The position numbers and the translations under genes are program-made. Positions 18,632-27,358 of a stretch of 63,466 bases of DNA are shown piece by piece; positions within the stretch are counted from its first letter, which is position 1; every line of letters starts with the position of its first letter. Source of the DNA: Candidatus Terasakiella magnetica (lineage in GTDB: Bacteria > Pseudomonadota > Alphaproteobacteria > Rhodospirillales > Terasakiellaceae); the NCBI RefSeq assembly GCF_900093605.1, contig NZ_FLYE01000007.1, positions 1 to 63,466 on the forward strand, in the 5' to 3' direction. The notes under the pieces were generated by a model. That model was not told where the DNA came from, did no database searches, and saw only the letters and a program-made list of their open reading frames with translations.

Positions 18632-19831
18632 TCAGATAGTATTTTCACTAAAATATTTTTGCCAGACCTCTATGCGCTTTTGATCTCGCGCCTCATAATC
18701 CTGTATCACTTTTTCTAAGCTTCCCGTATCCGGCATTTCAATCTCATTACTGATATTCGTCATCCCCATGGTATACCATGCGGTAACCCCTCCCTCAGGG
18801 GCATTTTTAAATCGAGGAAAGTTTGGCTCAAGCCTCTCGTTTTTTTGCCAAAGGTTGGGCAAGGATGGTTCTAAAACAAGCGCACGGGCCAAACCGACCA
18901 TATCTACAACCCCACATGCAATTGCCTCTTCTGCCTGCGCCCGTGTTTTAAACCCACCCGTTAGCATTAAAGGCTTTGTCGTCAGCCCACGGGCACGTTT
19001 GGCAAACTCGATAAAATATGGCCCCTTGCCTGCCCCGTCTGAAGCCGCCTTTGCACCGGGAAAATATGTCCCGCCACTGATATCAATTAAATCAACGGAA
19101 GTCTCCTCCAGCGCACCAACCACGTCAAGGGCCTCTTCCTCGCTTAAGCCCCCCTCAAGCTGGTCAGAAGAATTAAGCTTTAGCGCAATGGGAAAAGTAT
19201 CCCCCACAGCAGTCCGTACAGCTTCAATCACCTCAAGCAACAAACGCATTCGATTTGAAATTTCACCACCATAGTCGTCCGTTCGCTTGTTAAACAGCGG
19301 CGATAAAAACTGGCTGAGCAAGAACCCATGGGCGCCATGGACCTGCACACCGCCAAAGCCCACCTGTTTGGCAAGCAAGGCCGTTTTTGCGAATTGGCTG
19401 GGCAACGATTTAATCTCATCTCTTGTCAGCTCTTCACAGCTCAAGCCCGGCAAATCCAATGCGCTTGGCCCTTTAGGTGAGCTTGTTGGTGCATAAGAAA
19501 GGGCACCTGCATGACCGAGTTGCAACCACAGTTTAGCGCCATTTTCACAACCATATTTTGCGAGTTTGCGAAAAAGCTCGAGCTCAGAATTTTCATTCAG
19601 CACCAAATTACCGGGCTTTTCTGCAAAACCTGAAAGGCACTGCACCTCACCAATAATTGAGACAGCCAGCCCACCCTGCGCCCAGCGTTGGTAAAGCCTA
19701 TTTTGCGGCGCTGTTGGATGGCCTGTACCGTCGCCTAAAGAATCGGACATGGCAGATTTGGCAATCCTGTTTTTAAGGACCTCTCCACAGGGCAATGTTA
19801 AAGGCTCAAAGAGAACATCAGATTTTGGCAT
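18632..19831 (-). CDS. Old yellow enzyme family NADH:flavin oxidoreductase
   Basis: A 399-residue FMN-dependent TIM-barrel reductase of the OYE/2,4-dienoyl-CoA reductase group, lacking the C-terminal FeS/FAD extension. The family motif HGAHGFLLSQFLSPLFNKR followed by TDDYGG is near residue 170. FMN-binding strands appear as LKNRIAKSAMSD (N-terminus) and LMLTGGFKTRAQAEEAI with MVGLARALVLEP (about 290-320). It reduces activated C=C bonds; the substrate is unknown. The downstream end of the Kef gene is 15 bases away on the same strand, so the two may be co-transcribed. Confidence 0.85.
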   Translation of the reverse strand: MPKSDVLFEPLTLPCGEVLKNRIAKSAMSDSLGDGTGHPTAPQNRLYQRWAQGGLAVSIIGEVQCLSGFAEKPGNLVLNENSELELFRKLAKYGCENGAKLWLQLGHAGALSYAPTSSPKGPSALDLPGLSCEELTRDEIKSLPSQFAKTALLAKQVGFGGVQVHGAHGFLLSQFLSPLFNKRTDDYGGEISNRMRLLLEVIEAVRTAVGDTFPIALKLNSSDQLEGGLSEEEALDVVGALEETSVDLIDISGGTYFPGAKAASDGAGKGPYFIEFAKRARGLTTKPLMLTGGFKTRAQAEEAIACGVVDMVGLARALVLEPSLPNLWQKNERLEPNFPRFKNAPEGGVTAWYTMGMTNISNEIEMPDTGSLEKVIQDYEARDQKRIEVWQKYFSENTI

Positions 19832-19846
19832 TTTTATTCCTGTTCA

Positions 19847-21451
19847 TTAATCAGGGCGAAAGAGGCTTTGCATTTTACTGGCTGCACCACTACCCGCTTC
19901 TGCATAGATGTTATAGGTCTCATTCACACCCGCGGCTTCAAGCTCGCTATATTCATCTTCATATTTTGTAATCGCCACAATGGGGCCTTGATAGTTTTTT
20001 GCCCGCAACTGTTTTGCCGCCATGATATTGGATGAACTGTTAGGCATGGCGAGCAAGATCAGCTCAACACACGGATGCCCATGATCAATGCGCGACCAAA
20101 ATTCGGGGTTGGTTGCATCGCCATAGATAATCGAGCGCCCTGTTTTTGTAAGACGTTCAACCTCTATAGGGTCCTGATCAATCCCTAAAATATTATCCGC
20201 GCTCGTTTCCTTCATTTCATCATAAGCGGCGCGGCCCACACGCCCCATGCCAAAAATCAAGATTGAGTTTTGCGCAATATTGATATTCTCATCCCCTTTA
20301 AGACGGGACTTTGTTTCAAAGCTCTTCAAGATATGGCGATAACGGGTATAGAACTTATCAGCAAGATAACTAAAGGGTGATGCAATCACGAAGGAGGCGG
20401 AAAGGGCAAGGGCGACCACGGTGAGCCATTGGCTTTCTAACATGCCCGAAGAAATGGCAATGGCGGTCACAATCAGGCCGAACTCGCTATAGTTTGCAAG
20501 CGACAATGTCGCAAGTGTGCTGCCACGTGCGCGCAGGCGAAACCGGGTAAAGAGAAGATAAAAAAGAAAAACCTTAAGCGGAATAAGCAGCAATAAAAGG
20601 GCAGCTGCGCCAAAGGTCTCAAATGTGGGGAGGCCTGTTAGGCCAATGGTTAAGAAGAAACAGACCAAAAACACATCTTTAAAGCCCAAAAGCGTATGGG
20701 CAAGCTCGTTACTTTTCTTACTTGTGCCAAGCAAAATACCGATGACCAAGGCCCCAAGGTCACCTTTCATCCCCACCAGTTCAAAAACAGCCGCCCCGCC
20801 CAAGGCCATAGAAAAGCCGAAAATCGTCAACAGCTCTTTATGCCCGCTGAGCTCCAATGCTTTTGCAAGAATATGACGCCCCGGTATGAGCAAAAACAGG
20901 CTCAACGCCCAAATGGAAGGCACTTTGCCCGTTGAAAGAGCCAAAAAAGTCACCGCAGCAATATCCTGCATAACCAACACGCCAATGGCGATTTGCCCAT
21001 AGCGTGAAGATAGCGCGCCGCGGTCTTCCAGTGTTTTTACCGCAAAAACGGTACTTGAAAAAGATAAGGCAAAGGCAAGGATCGCTGTGGTCGCCAGATC
21101 AATTCCGGAAAAGATTGAAATCCCGACCCCGCCCAAGCCTAAAATAAAGACAATCCCAACAAGGACTGAAATCCCCATATGGCTGAGCGTGGTGGCCCAA
21201 ATTTCTGGTTTGAGTAAGCTTTTTAAATCCAGTTTCAACCCGATTGTAAATAACAAGAGGGTCACACCCAGATCCGCAATTTCGGTTAGAAAGCTGTCTT
21301 GCTGCACCCCAAGCAAATGCAACATAAACCCCGCCAGCAAGAACCCCACCATAGGCGGGAGTTTAAATTGCTGGAACATCAGGCCAAAGATAAAGGCAAT
21401 GGCAATCCATGCCGGGTCTTGATAATCAATTGCACTAAGTAAGCTATCCAT
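19847..21451 (-). CDS. Kef/YbaL-type CPA2 cation:proton antiporter
   Basis: A 534-residue inner-membrane protein. About twelve hydrophobic helices occupy residues 15-380. They include GLMFQQFKLPPMVGFLLAGF and LGVTLLLFTIGLKLDL, characteristic of CPA2 exchangers. A cytosolic TrkA-N (RCK) domain follows from about 395, with the nucleotide loop ILIFGMGRVGRAAYDEM and IIYGDATNPEFW. Such proteins exchange K+ or Na+ for protons, gated by NAD(H) or glutathione adducts. No KefF/KefG ancillary subunit is next to it, though an OYE-type flavoprotein is. Confidence 0.85.
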   Translation of the reverse strand: MDSLLSAIDYQDPAWIAIAFIFGLMFQQFKLPPMVGFLLAGFMLHLLGVQQDSFLTEIADLGVTLLLFTIGLKLDLKSLLKPEIWATTLSHMGISVLVGIVFILGLGGVGISIFSGIDLATTAILAFALSFSSTVFAVKTLEDRGALSSRYGQIAIGVLVMQDIAAVTFLALSTGKVPSIWALSLFLLIPGRHILAKALELSGHKELLTIFGFSMALGGAAVFELVGMKGDLGALVIGILLGTSKKSNELAHTLLGFKDVFLVCFFLTIGLTGLPTFETFGAAALLLLLIPLKVFLFYLLFTRFRLRARGSTLATLSLANYSEFGLIVTAIAISSGMLESQWLTVVALALSASFVIASPFSYLADKFYTRYRHILKSFETKSRLKGDENINIAQNSILIFGMGRVGRAAYDEMKETSADNILGIDQDPIEVERLTKTGRSIIYGDATNPEFWSRIDHGHPCVELILLAMPNSSSNIMAAKQLRAKNYQGPIVAITKYEDEYSELEAAGVNETYNIYAEAGSGAASKMQSLFRPD

Positions 21452-21529
21452 ATGGCCTATTTGTCTTTCTTGGTTTTATATCTCTCCTAAAAACATAACA
21501 GATTTTTTTAAAATTCACCGCCTAATTTC

Positions 21530-22327
21530 TTAAGCGATAAGTTTCTCAATCAGTTCCACCACCTCATTGGTTTTTTGCACATTTAGTGCATCGGGGTGTG
21601 GGGGGCCAAAGCGTTTGGCGTCATTATCAAAATACTGACCTGAGGCGTTGATAAACTCATCACTTAAAGCTGCGCGCACAAGAATATCTGCCCCAATGGA
21701 CAAATCACTTCCGGCGACCCCAAAACCCTCTTTCACCATTTTACTGGCAAGCAAAGAGCCCGGATTTACCGCAACAATCATGGGGCCTGTTTCTTCATGT
21801 TCCAAGCCCAATTGGCGCGACCACATGGTAATAGCCAATTTACTTTGCGCATAAGCTGCCATGTCATCCAGAGATTTCTCAGCGCGAAACGCACTTAAGT
21901 CAACAGGAGCTTGAGCAGCAGAAGACAGGTTCACCACACGCGATGTCGCCCCCAAGGTCGCCATCAATTTTTGCATCAATAAATAAGGTGCCAGCGTATT
22001 GACCACAAAGCGCACATCGAGCCCGCTTTTTGTTTTCACATTACTGGTTTTTAAAATGCCTGCATTATTGATCAACACATCCAGATGGGAATGTTTATCC
22101 AGCACCTCTTTAGCAAAACGTCTCACCTCATCAAGCTCAGACAGGTCAGCCACATAACTTTCCAGCTCAGCCCCCTCAAAACTCTCTGTCAGCATCTTTT
22201 CTACATCTGCTAACTTGGCGGGGTTGCGCCCATGGAGCAAAACACGATGGCCTTGGCCCAGTAACATTTTTGCGGTTTCCAGACCAATACCGTCCGTTGC
22301 GCCGGTTAATAGAATTGTTTTTTGCAT
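21530..22327 (-). CDS. Short-chain dehydrogenase/reductase
   Basis: A 265-residue classical SDR. The cofactor loop is TGATDGIGLETAK at the N-terminus, HGRN follows strand 2 and favours NADP, NNAGIL is near 90, and the catalytic YAQSK is near 158 with a preceding serine in VNLSSAAQ. I take the ATG at 22327 (AGGAGA 6 bases before) over the open start at 22348. The gene follows the radical SAM gene after 27 bases on the same strand and may be co-transcribed with it. The substrate is unknown; the sequence resembles retinol-dehydrogenase-like SDRs. Confidence 0.85.
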   Translation of the reverse strand: MQKTILLTGATDGIGLETAKMLLGQGHRVLLHGRNPAKLADVEKMLTESFEGAELESYVADLSELDEVRRFAKEVLDKHSHLDVLINNAGILKTSNVKTKSGLDVRFVVNTLAPYLLMQKLMATLGATSRVVNLSSAAQAPVDLSAFRAEKSLDDMAAYAQSKLAITMWSRQLGLEHEETGPMIVAVNPGSLLASKMVKEGFGVAGSDLSIGADILVRAALSDEFINASGQYFDNDAKRFGPPHPDALNVQKTNEVVELIEKLIA

Positions 22328-22354
22328 TATTTTCTCCTGATCAGGCAAACCATG

Positions 22355-23230
22355 TTACCAAGCAAAGGTGCGATGTACATCTTCATGTACAATCGGGTTA
22401 GATACAATCTCATTATTAATATTTGTAAGGAACTCCTTGCGCAAAGGCTGAAACATCCCTTTTTGCGGCACAATATTATTGCCGTGATCGCCCCAATAAT
22501 AGGTTTCAAAATCACCAAGGTTTTCTAAAAGATATTTCTCTTCCTGCAAAATTTGCGCAGGGGTAGGCAAAATAAATTCACCGGAAAGCACCTCTTGTTC
22601 CAGCTCGCTTTCCGGCTGAACCGCCAGCGCCATCGGCGCAATTTGTTCAGGCTCTAATTCATTAAGCAAGCTCGTTGTTGCTTCAATATGTTCTTTAGAA
22701 CGCTCTCGCCCGCCTAGGCCAAAGATAAAGGACAAAAGCACATCAATGCCTGCAGCTTTTGCCTTTTTCATCCCTTCAAGGGCCTGCTTGGGGCTCATGC
22801 GTTTTTTGATATTTTCAAGCACAACCGGATCACCGGATTCAAGCCCCGCATAAAGCAGTGTCACACCGGCTTGTCGCAACTCAATCAAGTCTTCAACGGT
22901 TTTTCGGCGCAAATCATTGAGCTCACTATAAAGCGAGATATTTTGTACTTCGGGGAAAACCTCTTTGATTTTTCGCACCACTTTTAACAAGAACTCTGTC
23001 TTAAGCACCATGACATTACCATCAACCAAAAAGATGGAGTCCACATGGCGATAAAATTTGCGCGCCATTTCGATATCCTTATAGATCTCTTCGATTTTGC
23101 GCTTTTTAAATGTCTTATCCTTGAACATGGTGCAAAAGGTGCAATTGTTGTTTGAACAACCTAATGTCACCTGTATCAACAAACTCTCGGCTTCAGGCCA
23201 AGGGCGATATATCTTTCCTTCATATCTCAT
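22355..23230 (-). CDS. Radical SAM protein, paralogue of the 14 kb gene
   Basis: A 291-residue radical SAM enzyme. The cysteines are in LGCSNNNCTFCTMFK (about 25-38), again CX4CX2C. It shares layout and length with the protein at 14033: YRPWPEAESLLIQVTLG, SIFLVDGNVMVL, LLYAGLESGDPVVL and LSFIFGLGGRERSKEHI. The two are paralogues. It is divergent from the LysR gene with 107 bases between them, so that regulator may control it together with the SDR gene. Function unknown. Confidence 0.85.
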   Translation of the reverse strand: MRYEGKIYRPWPEAESLLIQVTLGCSNNNCTFCTMFKDKTFKKRKIEEIYKDIEMARKFYRHVDSIFLVDGNVMVLKTEFLLKVVRKIKEVFPEVQNISLYSELNDLRRKTVEDLIELRQAGVTLLYAGLESGDPVVLENIKKRMSPKQALEGMKKAKAAGIDVLLSFIFGLGGRERSKEHIEATTSLLNELEPEQIAPMALAVQPESELEQEVLSGEFILPTPAQILQEEKYLLENLGDFETYYWGDHGNNIVPQKGMFQPLRKEFLTNINNEIVSNPIVHEDVHRTFAW

Positions 23231-23337
23231 ACGCCAATCCTTAATGGGTTATTTCAATTGGCTTCACTATATTCTTCTCATTTACGATATAAATGCCGTA
23301 TAATTAAATTTATAATTCGCAAAATGGATATAATGTA

Positions 23338-24249
23338 ATGGATACAGCCAGCCTTCGCCTTTTTGTTCTTTGTGCTGAAAAACTCAATATCAGTGCGGCT
23401 GGTCGCTCACTTGGCATGGCGCCTGCGGTTGCCAGTGCGCGACTAAGCAAGCTTGAACATAGCCTCGGGGCAGACTTGCTTCACCGTTCCACCCGCAAAG
23501 TTTCCCTTTCCTTGGAAGGCGCTGATTTCCTGCCCTATGCCAAAGAAATGATCGCTCAAGAAGAAGCAGGACGTGCCGCGCTGGGCCAAGGTAATGCCAT
23601 GGTGAGCGGCACATTGCGCTTTACTGCGCCAAGTTCTTTTGCCCAGACCTATATCGCCCCGATCCTGCCTGAATTTCTCGAGCTCCATCCAGAAGTCAAT
23701 CTTGAGCTTCAGCTTTCAGATTCACAATTTGATTTAATCGAAGGCAGCTTTGATCTGGCTTTGCGCAATTCTGCTATTAAGGATTCAAGCTTAATTGGGC
23801 GCAAACTCAGTAATGATCGCCGTATACTTTGCGCCGCACCCAGCTATCTTGAAAAATACGGCATTCCCCAACATCCCGATGAGCTTGAAAACCATCAACT
23901 GATCGGGTTTAAAAACTTTGTCACCCGTCTCTTGATTGGTCCGGAAGAAACCAACGGGCAGTTCTCCCCACAAAAAGCCAAACGCCGTTTAATCATTGAT
24001 AATGGCATGTGCCAAAAGGCCGCCACCCTTGCTGGCGCAGGTATATCACTAAACTCCACATGGATTATTCATCAAGAAATCAAACAGGGCAAACTCATAC
24101 AGGTCTTACCCCACTATGAAGTTGATGACCAATCAGCCCTGTGGCTGCTTTATCCAAAATCTAATGTCTTAACGGCAAAGGTAAGGGTTTTCATTGATTT
24201 CCTTATTGAGAAAATCGCGAAAAACACCCCATGGGAGCAGGTCGATTAA
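23338..24249 (+). CDS. LysR family transcriptional regulator
   Basis: A 303-residue regulator. The N-terminal winged helix (LRLFVLCAEKLNISAAGRSL then ASARLSKLEHSLGADLLHRS) is followed by an LTTR effector domain starting at GTLRFTAPSSFAQTYIAPIL. It resembles the DsdA/YafC-type subgroup (DTASLRLFV). It is divergent from the radical SAM/SDR pair, its most likely target. The 3' end overlaps the convergent dehalogenase gene by 4 bases. No clear SD precedes the ATG. Confidence 0.9.
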   Translation: MDTASLRLFVLCAEKLNISAAGRSLGMAPAVASARLSKLEHSLGADLLHRSTRKVSLSLEGADFLPYAKEMIAQEEAGRAALGQGNAMVSGTLRFTAPSSFAQTYIAPILPEFLELHPEVNLELQLSDSQFDLIEGSFDLALRNSAIKDSSLIGRKLSNDRRILCAAPSYLEKYGIPQHPDELENHQLIGFKNFVTRLLIGPEETNGQFSPQKAKRRLIIDNGMCQKAATLAGAGISLNSTWIIHQEIKQGKLIQVLPHYEVDDQSALWLLYPKSNVLTAKVRVFIDFLIEKIAKNTPWEQVD

Positions 24250-24920
24250 GCATCATCAGTAATGATTTCATCAACCACGTCATTCATATTGCTTGCATAA
24301 ACATCAGGACGTTTAAATAACGGATGATAGGGCGCGCCTGAGCGATCAATATAAGCCGCTTTCATGCCAGCAACCATCGCCCCATGTGTATCCCAGTCAT
24401 GGGTAGCAACAAGGCGCAGATCAGCGATGTCGCGCTGCACCTTATCTGCTACAAACTGATAGACTTTGCCATCGGGCTTAAAGCTTCCGGTTTCCTCAAC
24501 AGAAATCACCTCATCAAAATGCGCACTTAGGCCCGCATTTTTGATCTGGTTACTCACCAGTTCCAAGGAAGAGTTAGAGAATGCCACCGTGCGATATCCT
24601 GCACTGCGCAATTTTTCAAGGGCGGGAATAATATCACCATGGGGCTTTAAGCTGGCAAAACCACTGAGCATTTTTGTGCGCTGCTCATCTGAAATCTCCA
24701 TTCCGCGACGCGCCGCAACCGCATCCAGCATAGCACCTGCTAAACTGGCAAATCCGGTTTTCACATCGGTTAAGGCACAGACGGTTGAATTATGCAGTAA
24801 CATGGCAAACCATGTGGAAATAACGCCAGGGTCTTTAAAGGTCTCTTCAAAAGCAGGTTTTAAACCCGAAAGGTCCAAAACAGTTTCATTGATATCAAAT
24901 AGGATTGTGTCGCGCGCCAT
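24246..24920 (-). CDS. HAD superfamily (S)-2-haloacid dehalogenase-like protein
   Basis: A 224-residue HAD hydrolase of the type II haloacid dehalogenase group. The nucleophile aspartate is in ILFDINETVLDLS (about residue 9). FSNSSLELV supplies the serine/asparagine motif, KPDGKVYQFV the lysine and THDWDTHGAMVAGM the acidic motif. The DINET form differs from the textbook DxYGT loop, so dehalogenase activity is uncertain; it may be a phosphatase. The quinone reductase gene ends 11 bases upstream on the same strand, so the two form a likely operon. Confidence 0.8.
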   Translation of the reverse strand: MARDTILFDINETVLDLSGLKPAFEETFKDPGVISTWFAMLLHNSTVCALTDVKTGFASLAGAMLDAVAARRGMEISDEQRTKMLSGFASLKPHGDIIPALEKLRSAGYRTVAFSNSSLELVSNQIKNAGLSAHFDEVISVEETGSFKPDGKVYQFVADKVQRDIADLRLVATHDWDTHGAMVAGMKAAYIDRSGAPYHPLFKRPDVYASNMNDVVDEIITDDA

Positions 24921-24931
24921 TTATTTTACCT

Positions 24932-25972
24932 TCACACTGTCAAAACGATCTTGCCGATATATTGTTTTTCCTGAAAAGCCACTTGGGCCTCATTGATCTC
25001 ATTTAAAGGATAGGTCTTGCCCACCAAAGGCTTGATCTTGCCCGCTTCAATTAAAGAACAGAGATTACCAAAGACTTCAGGCTCAATCACCGTACAGCCA
25101 AAAAAGCTTAAGTCCTTAAGATAAAGCGTGCGTACATCCAGCTCGACCATGGCCCCACCAATGGCACCGGAAACTGCATATCGCCCCTTTGGTCGCAAGA
25201 CTTCCAATAAATCTGGCCAGCTCGGCCCTGCCACCAGATCGATGACCACATCAATTGAATTGCGCTCAATCTGATCAAGCAGGCCAAGGCTGCGATCAAG
25301 AGTTTGGTCCGCCCCGATCTCAAGCAAGCCTTCTGCCTTTGATAGGCTGGTCAGCGCAATTACATGCGCCCCACGTGCCTTTGCCAACTGAATAGCGGCT
25401 GAGCCTACCCCGCCAGAGGCCCCGGTTACAAGTACGCGATCACCCGCGCCTACATTGCTGCGTGTCAGCATATTTTCAGCGGTAGAATATGAACAAGGAA
25501 AAGACGCCAGTTCTATACTGGTTAAATCCGTTTTTACGCCATAGGCATATTTTGATGACACAACACAATATTGCGCAAAACCGCCATCACATTCAGAACC
25601 GAAATACCACGGCTGGTCCAGCGGTTCACCCTTGGCTTCATGCAAGCACGGCTCAATCATCACACGCTGACCTAAGCGGTCTTGAGACACACCTTCACCT
25701 AGCCCCACGATCACCCCACAGACATCCGCACCTTGAATGCGCGGGAAAACGAATGGATTGCCCCCCCATGAGGCATCATCATCGCCGCCTTTGGAATACC
25801 AGCCCACACGTGTGTTGATATCGGTGTTATTGACCCCTGCGGCCTCCACCTTGATCAGCACTTCATTTTTACCCGGGGTGGGTACGGGAACATCCGTTTT
25901 ATATTCCAGTTTTTCAGGACCGCCATGTCCGGTTAAAACAACAGCTGACATGGTTGAAGGGAGGTGACTCAT
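24932..25972 (-). CDS. MDR family NADPH:quinone reductase-like protein
   Basis: A 346-residue medium-chain dehydrogenase/reductase. The N-terminal GroES-like part includes LIKVEAAGVNNTDINTRVG and QGADVCGVIVGLGEGV. The Rossmann domain has VLVTGASGGVGSAAIQLAKA near residue 180. There is no catalytic zinc cysteine set, so it falls with zeta-crystallin-like quinone or enoyl reductases. An ATG at 25972 follows GGAAAG by 8 bases; a GTG just before it is also open. It is the first gene of a pair with the HAD protein. Confidence 0.85.
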   Translation of the reverse strand: MSHLPSTMSAVVLTGHGGPEKLEYKTDVPVPTPGKNEVLIKVEAAGVNNTDINTRVGWYSKGGDDDASWGGNPFVFPRIQGADVCGVIVGLGEGVSQDRLGQRVMIEPCLHEAKGEPLDQPWYFGSECDGGFAQYCVVSSKYAYGVKTDLTSIELASFPCSYSTAENMLTRSNVGAGDRVLVTGASGGVGSAAIQLAKARGAHVIALTSLSKAEGLLEIGADQTLDRSLGLLDQIERNSIDVVIDLVAGPSWPDLLEVLRPKGRYAVSGAIGGAMVELDVRTLYLKDLSFFGCTVIEPEVFGNLCSLIEAGKIKPLVGKTYPLNEINEAQVAFQEKQYIGKIVLTV

Positions 25973-26098
25973 CACAGATACTTTCCTTTTGTTTCTTTAT
26001 GCTTATCAGAGTTAAGGCATAACTAAAAACAAAACAGCCCTTTCGCCCCTTAAAAAAACTTCTATATTTGCTTTAAATGATATGGAAAGGACATTGCC

Positions 26099-26686
26099 AT
26101 GTGGGATGAAAGATACAACAGCGACGACTATATGTATGGCACCCAGCCAAATGACTTTTTAGTACAAATGGCAGACCAGCTGCCCAAAGGAAAAGTCCTG
26201 TGCTTAGCCGATGGCGAGGGGCGCAACGGGGTTTGGTTGGCAAGCCAAGGCCATAGCGTCACCGCTGTGGATGCCTCCTCAGTTGGCTTGGAAAAAGCCC
26301 AAAAACTTGCAAAGCAACAAGGCGTTAGCCTCACCACCGAACATGCTGATCTTGCCCAATATGATATAAAAGAAGGTGAGTGGGACGCGATCATTTCCAT
26401 CTTTTGCCATCTGCCCAAACCATTGCAGGAAAAAACCCATAAAGCCTGCGTTAAGGGCTTAAAAAAAGGCGGCGTCTTTTTACTTGAAGGCTACACACCT
26501 GCCCAGCTCGCGTTTAAAACGGGTGGCCCGCCTGTGGTTGAGCTGATGATGGAGGCAACGTCCCTGAAAAAGCAGCTTGAAGGGCTCACCTTTAATCATA
26601 TAAAAGAATGCGAACGTGACATTATTGAAGGCGAGCTGCATCATGGTAAAGGTGCGGTTGTACAAGTTCTCGCAACCAAACCCTGA
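26099..26686 (+). CDS. Class I SAM-dependent methyltransferase (TehB-like fold)
   Basis: A 195-residue soluble methyltransferase. VLCLADGEGRNGVWLASQG is the SAM loop, VDASSVGLEKA follows, and FCHLPKPLQEKTH replaces motif IV. It shares MWDERYNSDDYMYGTQPNDF and the DGEGRNGVWLA core with the protein at 5075, so the two are paralogues. It has its own RBS (GGAAAGG). The DUF1007 gene starts 12 bases after its stop, so the methyltransferase may be the first gene of the metal-transport transcript. Confidence 0.85.
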   Translation: MWDERYNSDDYMYGTQPNDFLVQMADQLPKGKVLCLADGEGRNGVWLASQGHSVTAVDASSVGLEKAQKLAKQQGVSLTTEHADLAQYDIKEGEWDAIISIFCHLPKPLQEKTHKACVKGLKKGGVFLLEGYTPAQLAFKTGGPPVVELMMEATSLKKQLEGLTFNHIKECERDIIEGELHHGKGAVVQVLATKP

Positions 26687-26698
26687 TCACTGATATTT

Positions 26699-27358
26699 AT
26701 GAGGCCAGCGTTGAAATTCATCCTAACCAGCTTGTTGTTCTGCACCTTATTTTTAAGCAATGTGCAAAAGCTCCATGCCCATCCCCATACATGGATTGAT
26801 CTGGAAACAGCATTGATCTTTGACCCAGACGGTAAAGTCAGCGGGCTTTGGGTTGGCTGGTTATTTGATGATTTTTATTCTGCCTTCACATTGGAAGAAA
26901 TGACACCCGATGCCAAGGGAAACTATGATCAAAAAGCCCTGAACGATCTTGCTCAGCAGAATTTGAAAAACCTGTCGGAATATTCCTATTTCACTTTTAT
27001 CAATGTCGATGGCAAAAAAGCTGCCTCCCAGCCTGTTACTGACTATAAAACCCATGTTGAGAAAAACCGCCTATGGATGGAATTTACCGTCACTCTTGCC
27101 CAACCCATTGATCCTAAAACCCACAAGATTGATTATGCGGTTTATGACCCGACCTATTATGTGGAAATCCTCCATGCCGCAGAAGGGGATCCTATCCAGT
27201 TAATTGGGGAAAAATCCATGGGCTGTGGCTATGCCATGAAAAAACCCGAACCGCCCAAAGAATTAAGCCTGATGGCTGCTGACATGGATAAAGATGAAAC
27301 CGCAGGCGATGGCATTGGTGTGTATTTTTCTGAAACGGTTGAGCTTTCATGCCCATAA
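26699..27358 (+). CDS. DUF1007 family periplasmic protein
   Basis: A 219-residue precursor. A signal peptide ends at LHA, and the mature protein starts HPHTWIDLETALIFD, the histidine-rich opening typical of DUF1007 proteins. These are found next to NicO or zinc ABC transporters and are thought to handle periplasmic nickel, cobalt or zinc. LWVGWLFDDFYSAFTLEEM is the next conserved block. Its last 10 bases overlap the NicO gene, so the two are coupled. Confidence 0.85.
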   Translation: MRPALKFILTSLLFCTLFLSNVQKLHAHPHTWIDLETALIFDPDGKVSGLWVGWLFDDFYSAFTLEEMTPDAKGNYDQKALNDLAQQNLKNLSEYSYFTFINVDGKKAASQPVTDYKTHVEKNRLWMEFTVTLAQPIDPKTHKIDYAVYDPTYYVEILHAAEGDPIQLIGEKSMGCGYAMKKPEPPKELSLMAADMDKDETAGDGIGVYFSETVELSCP

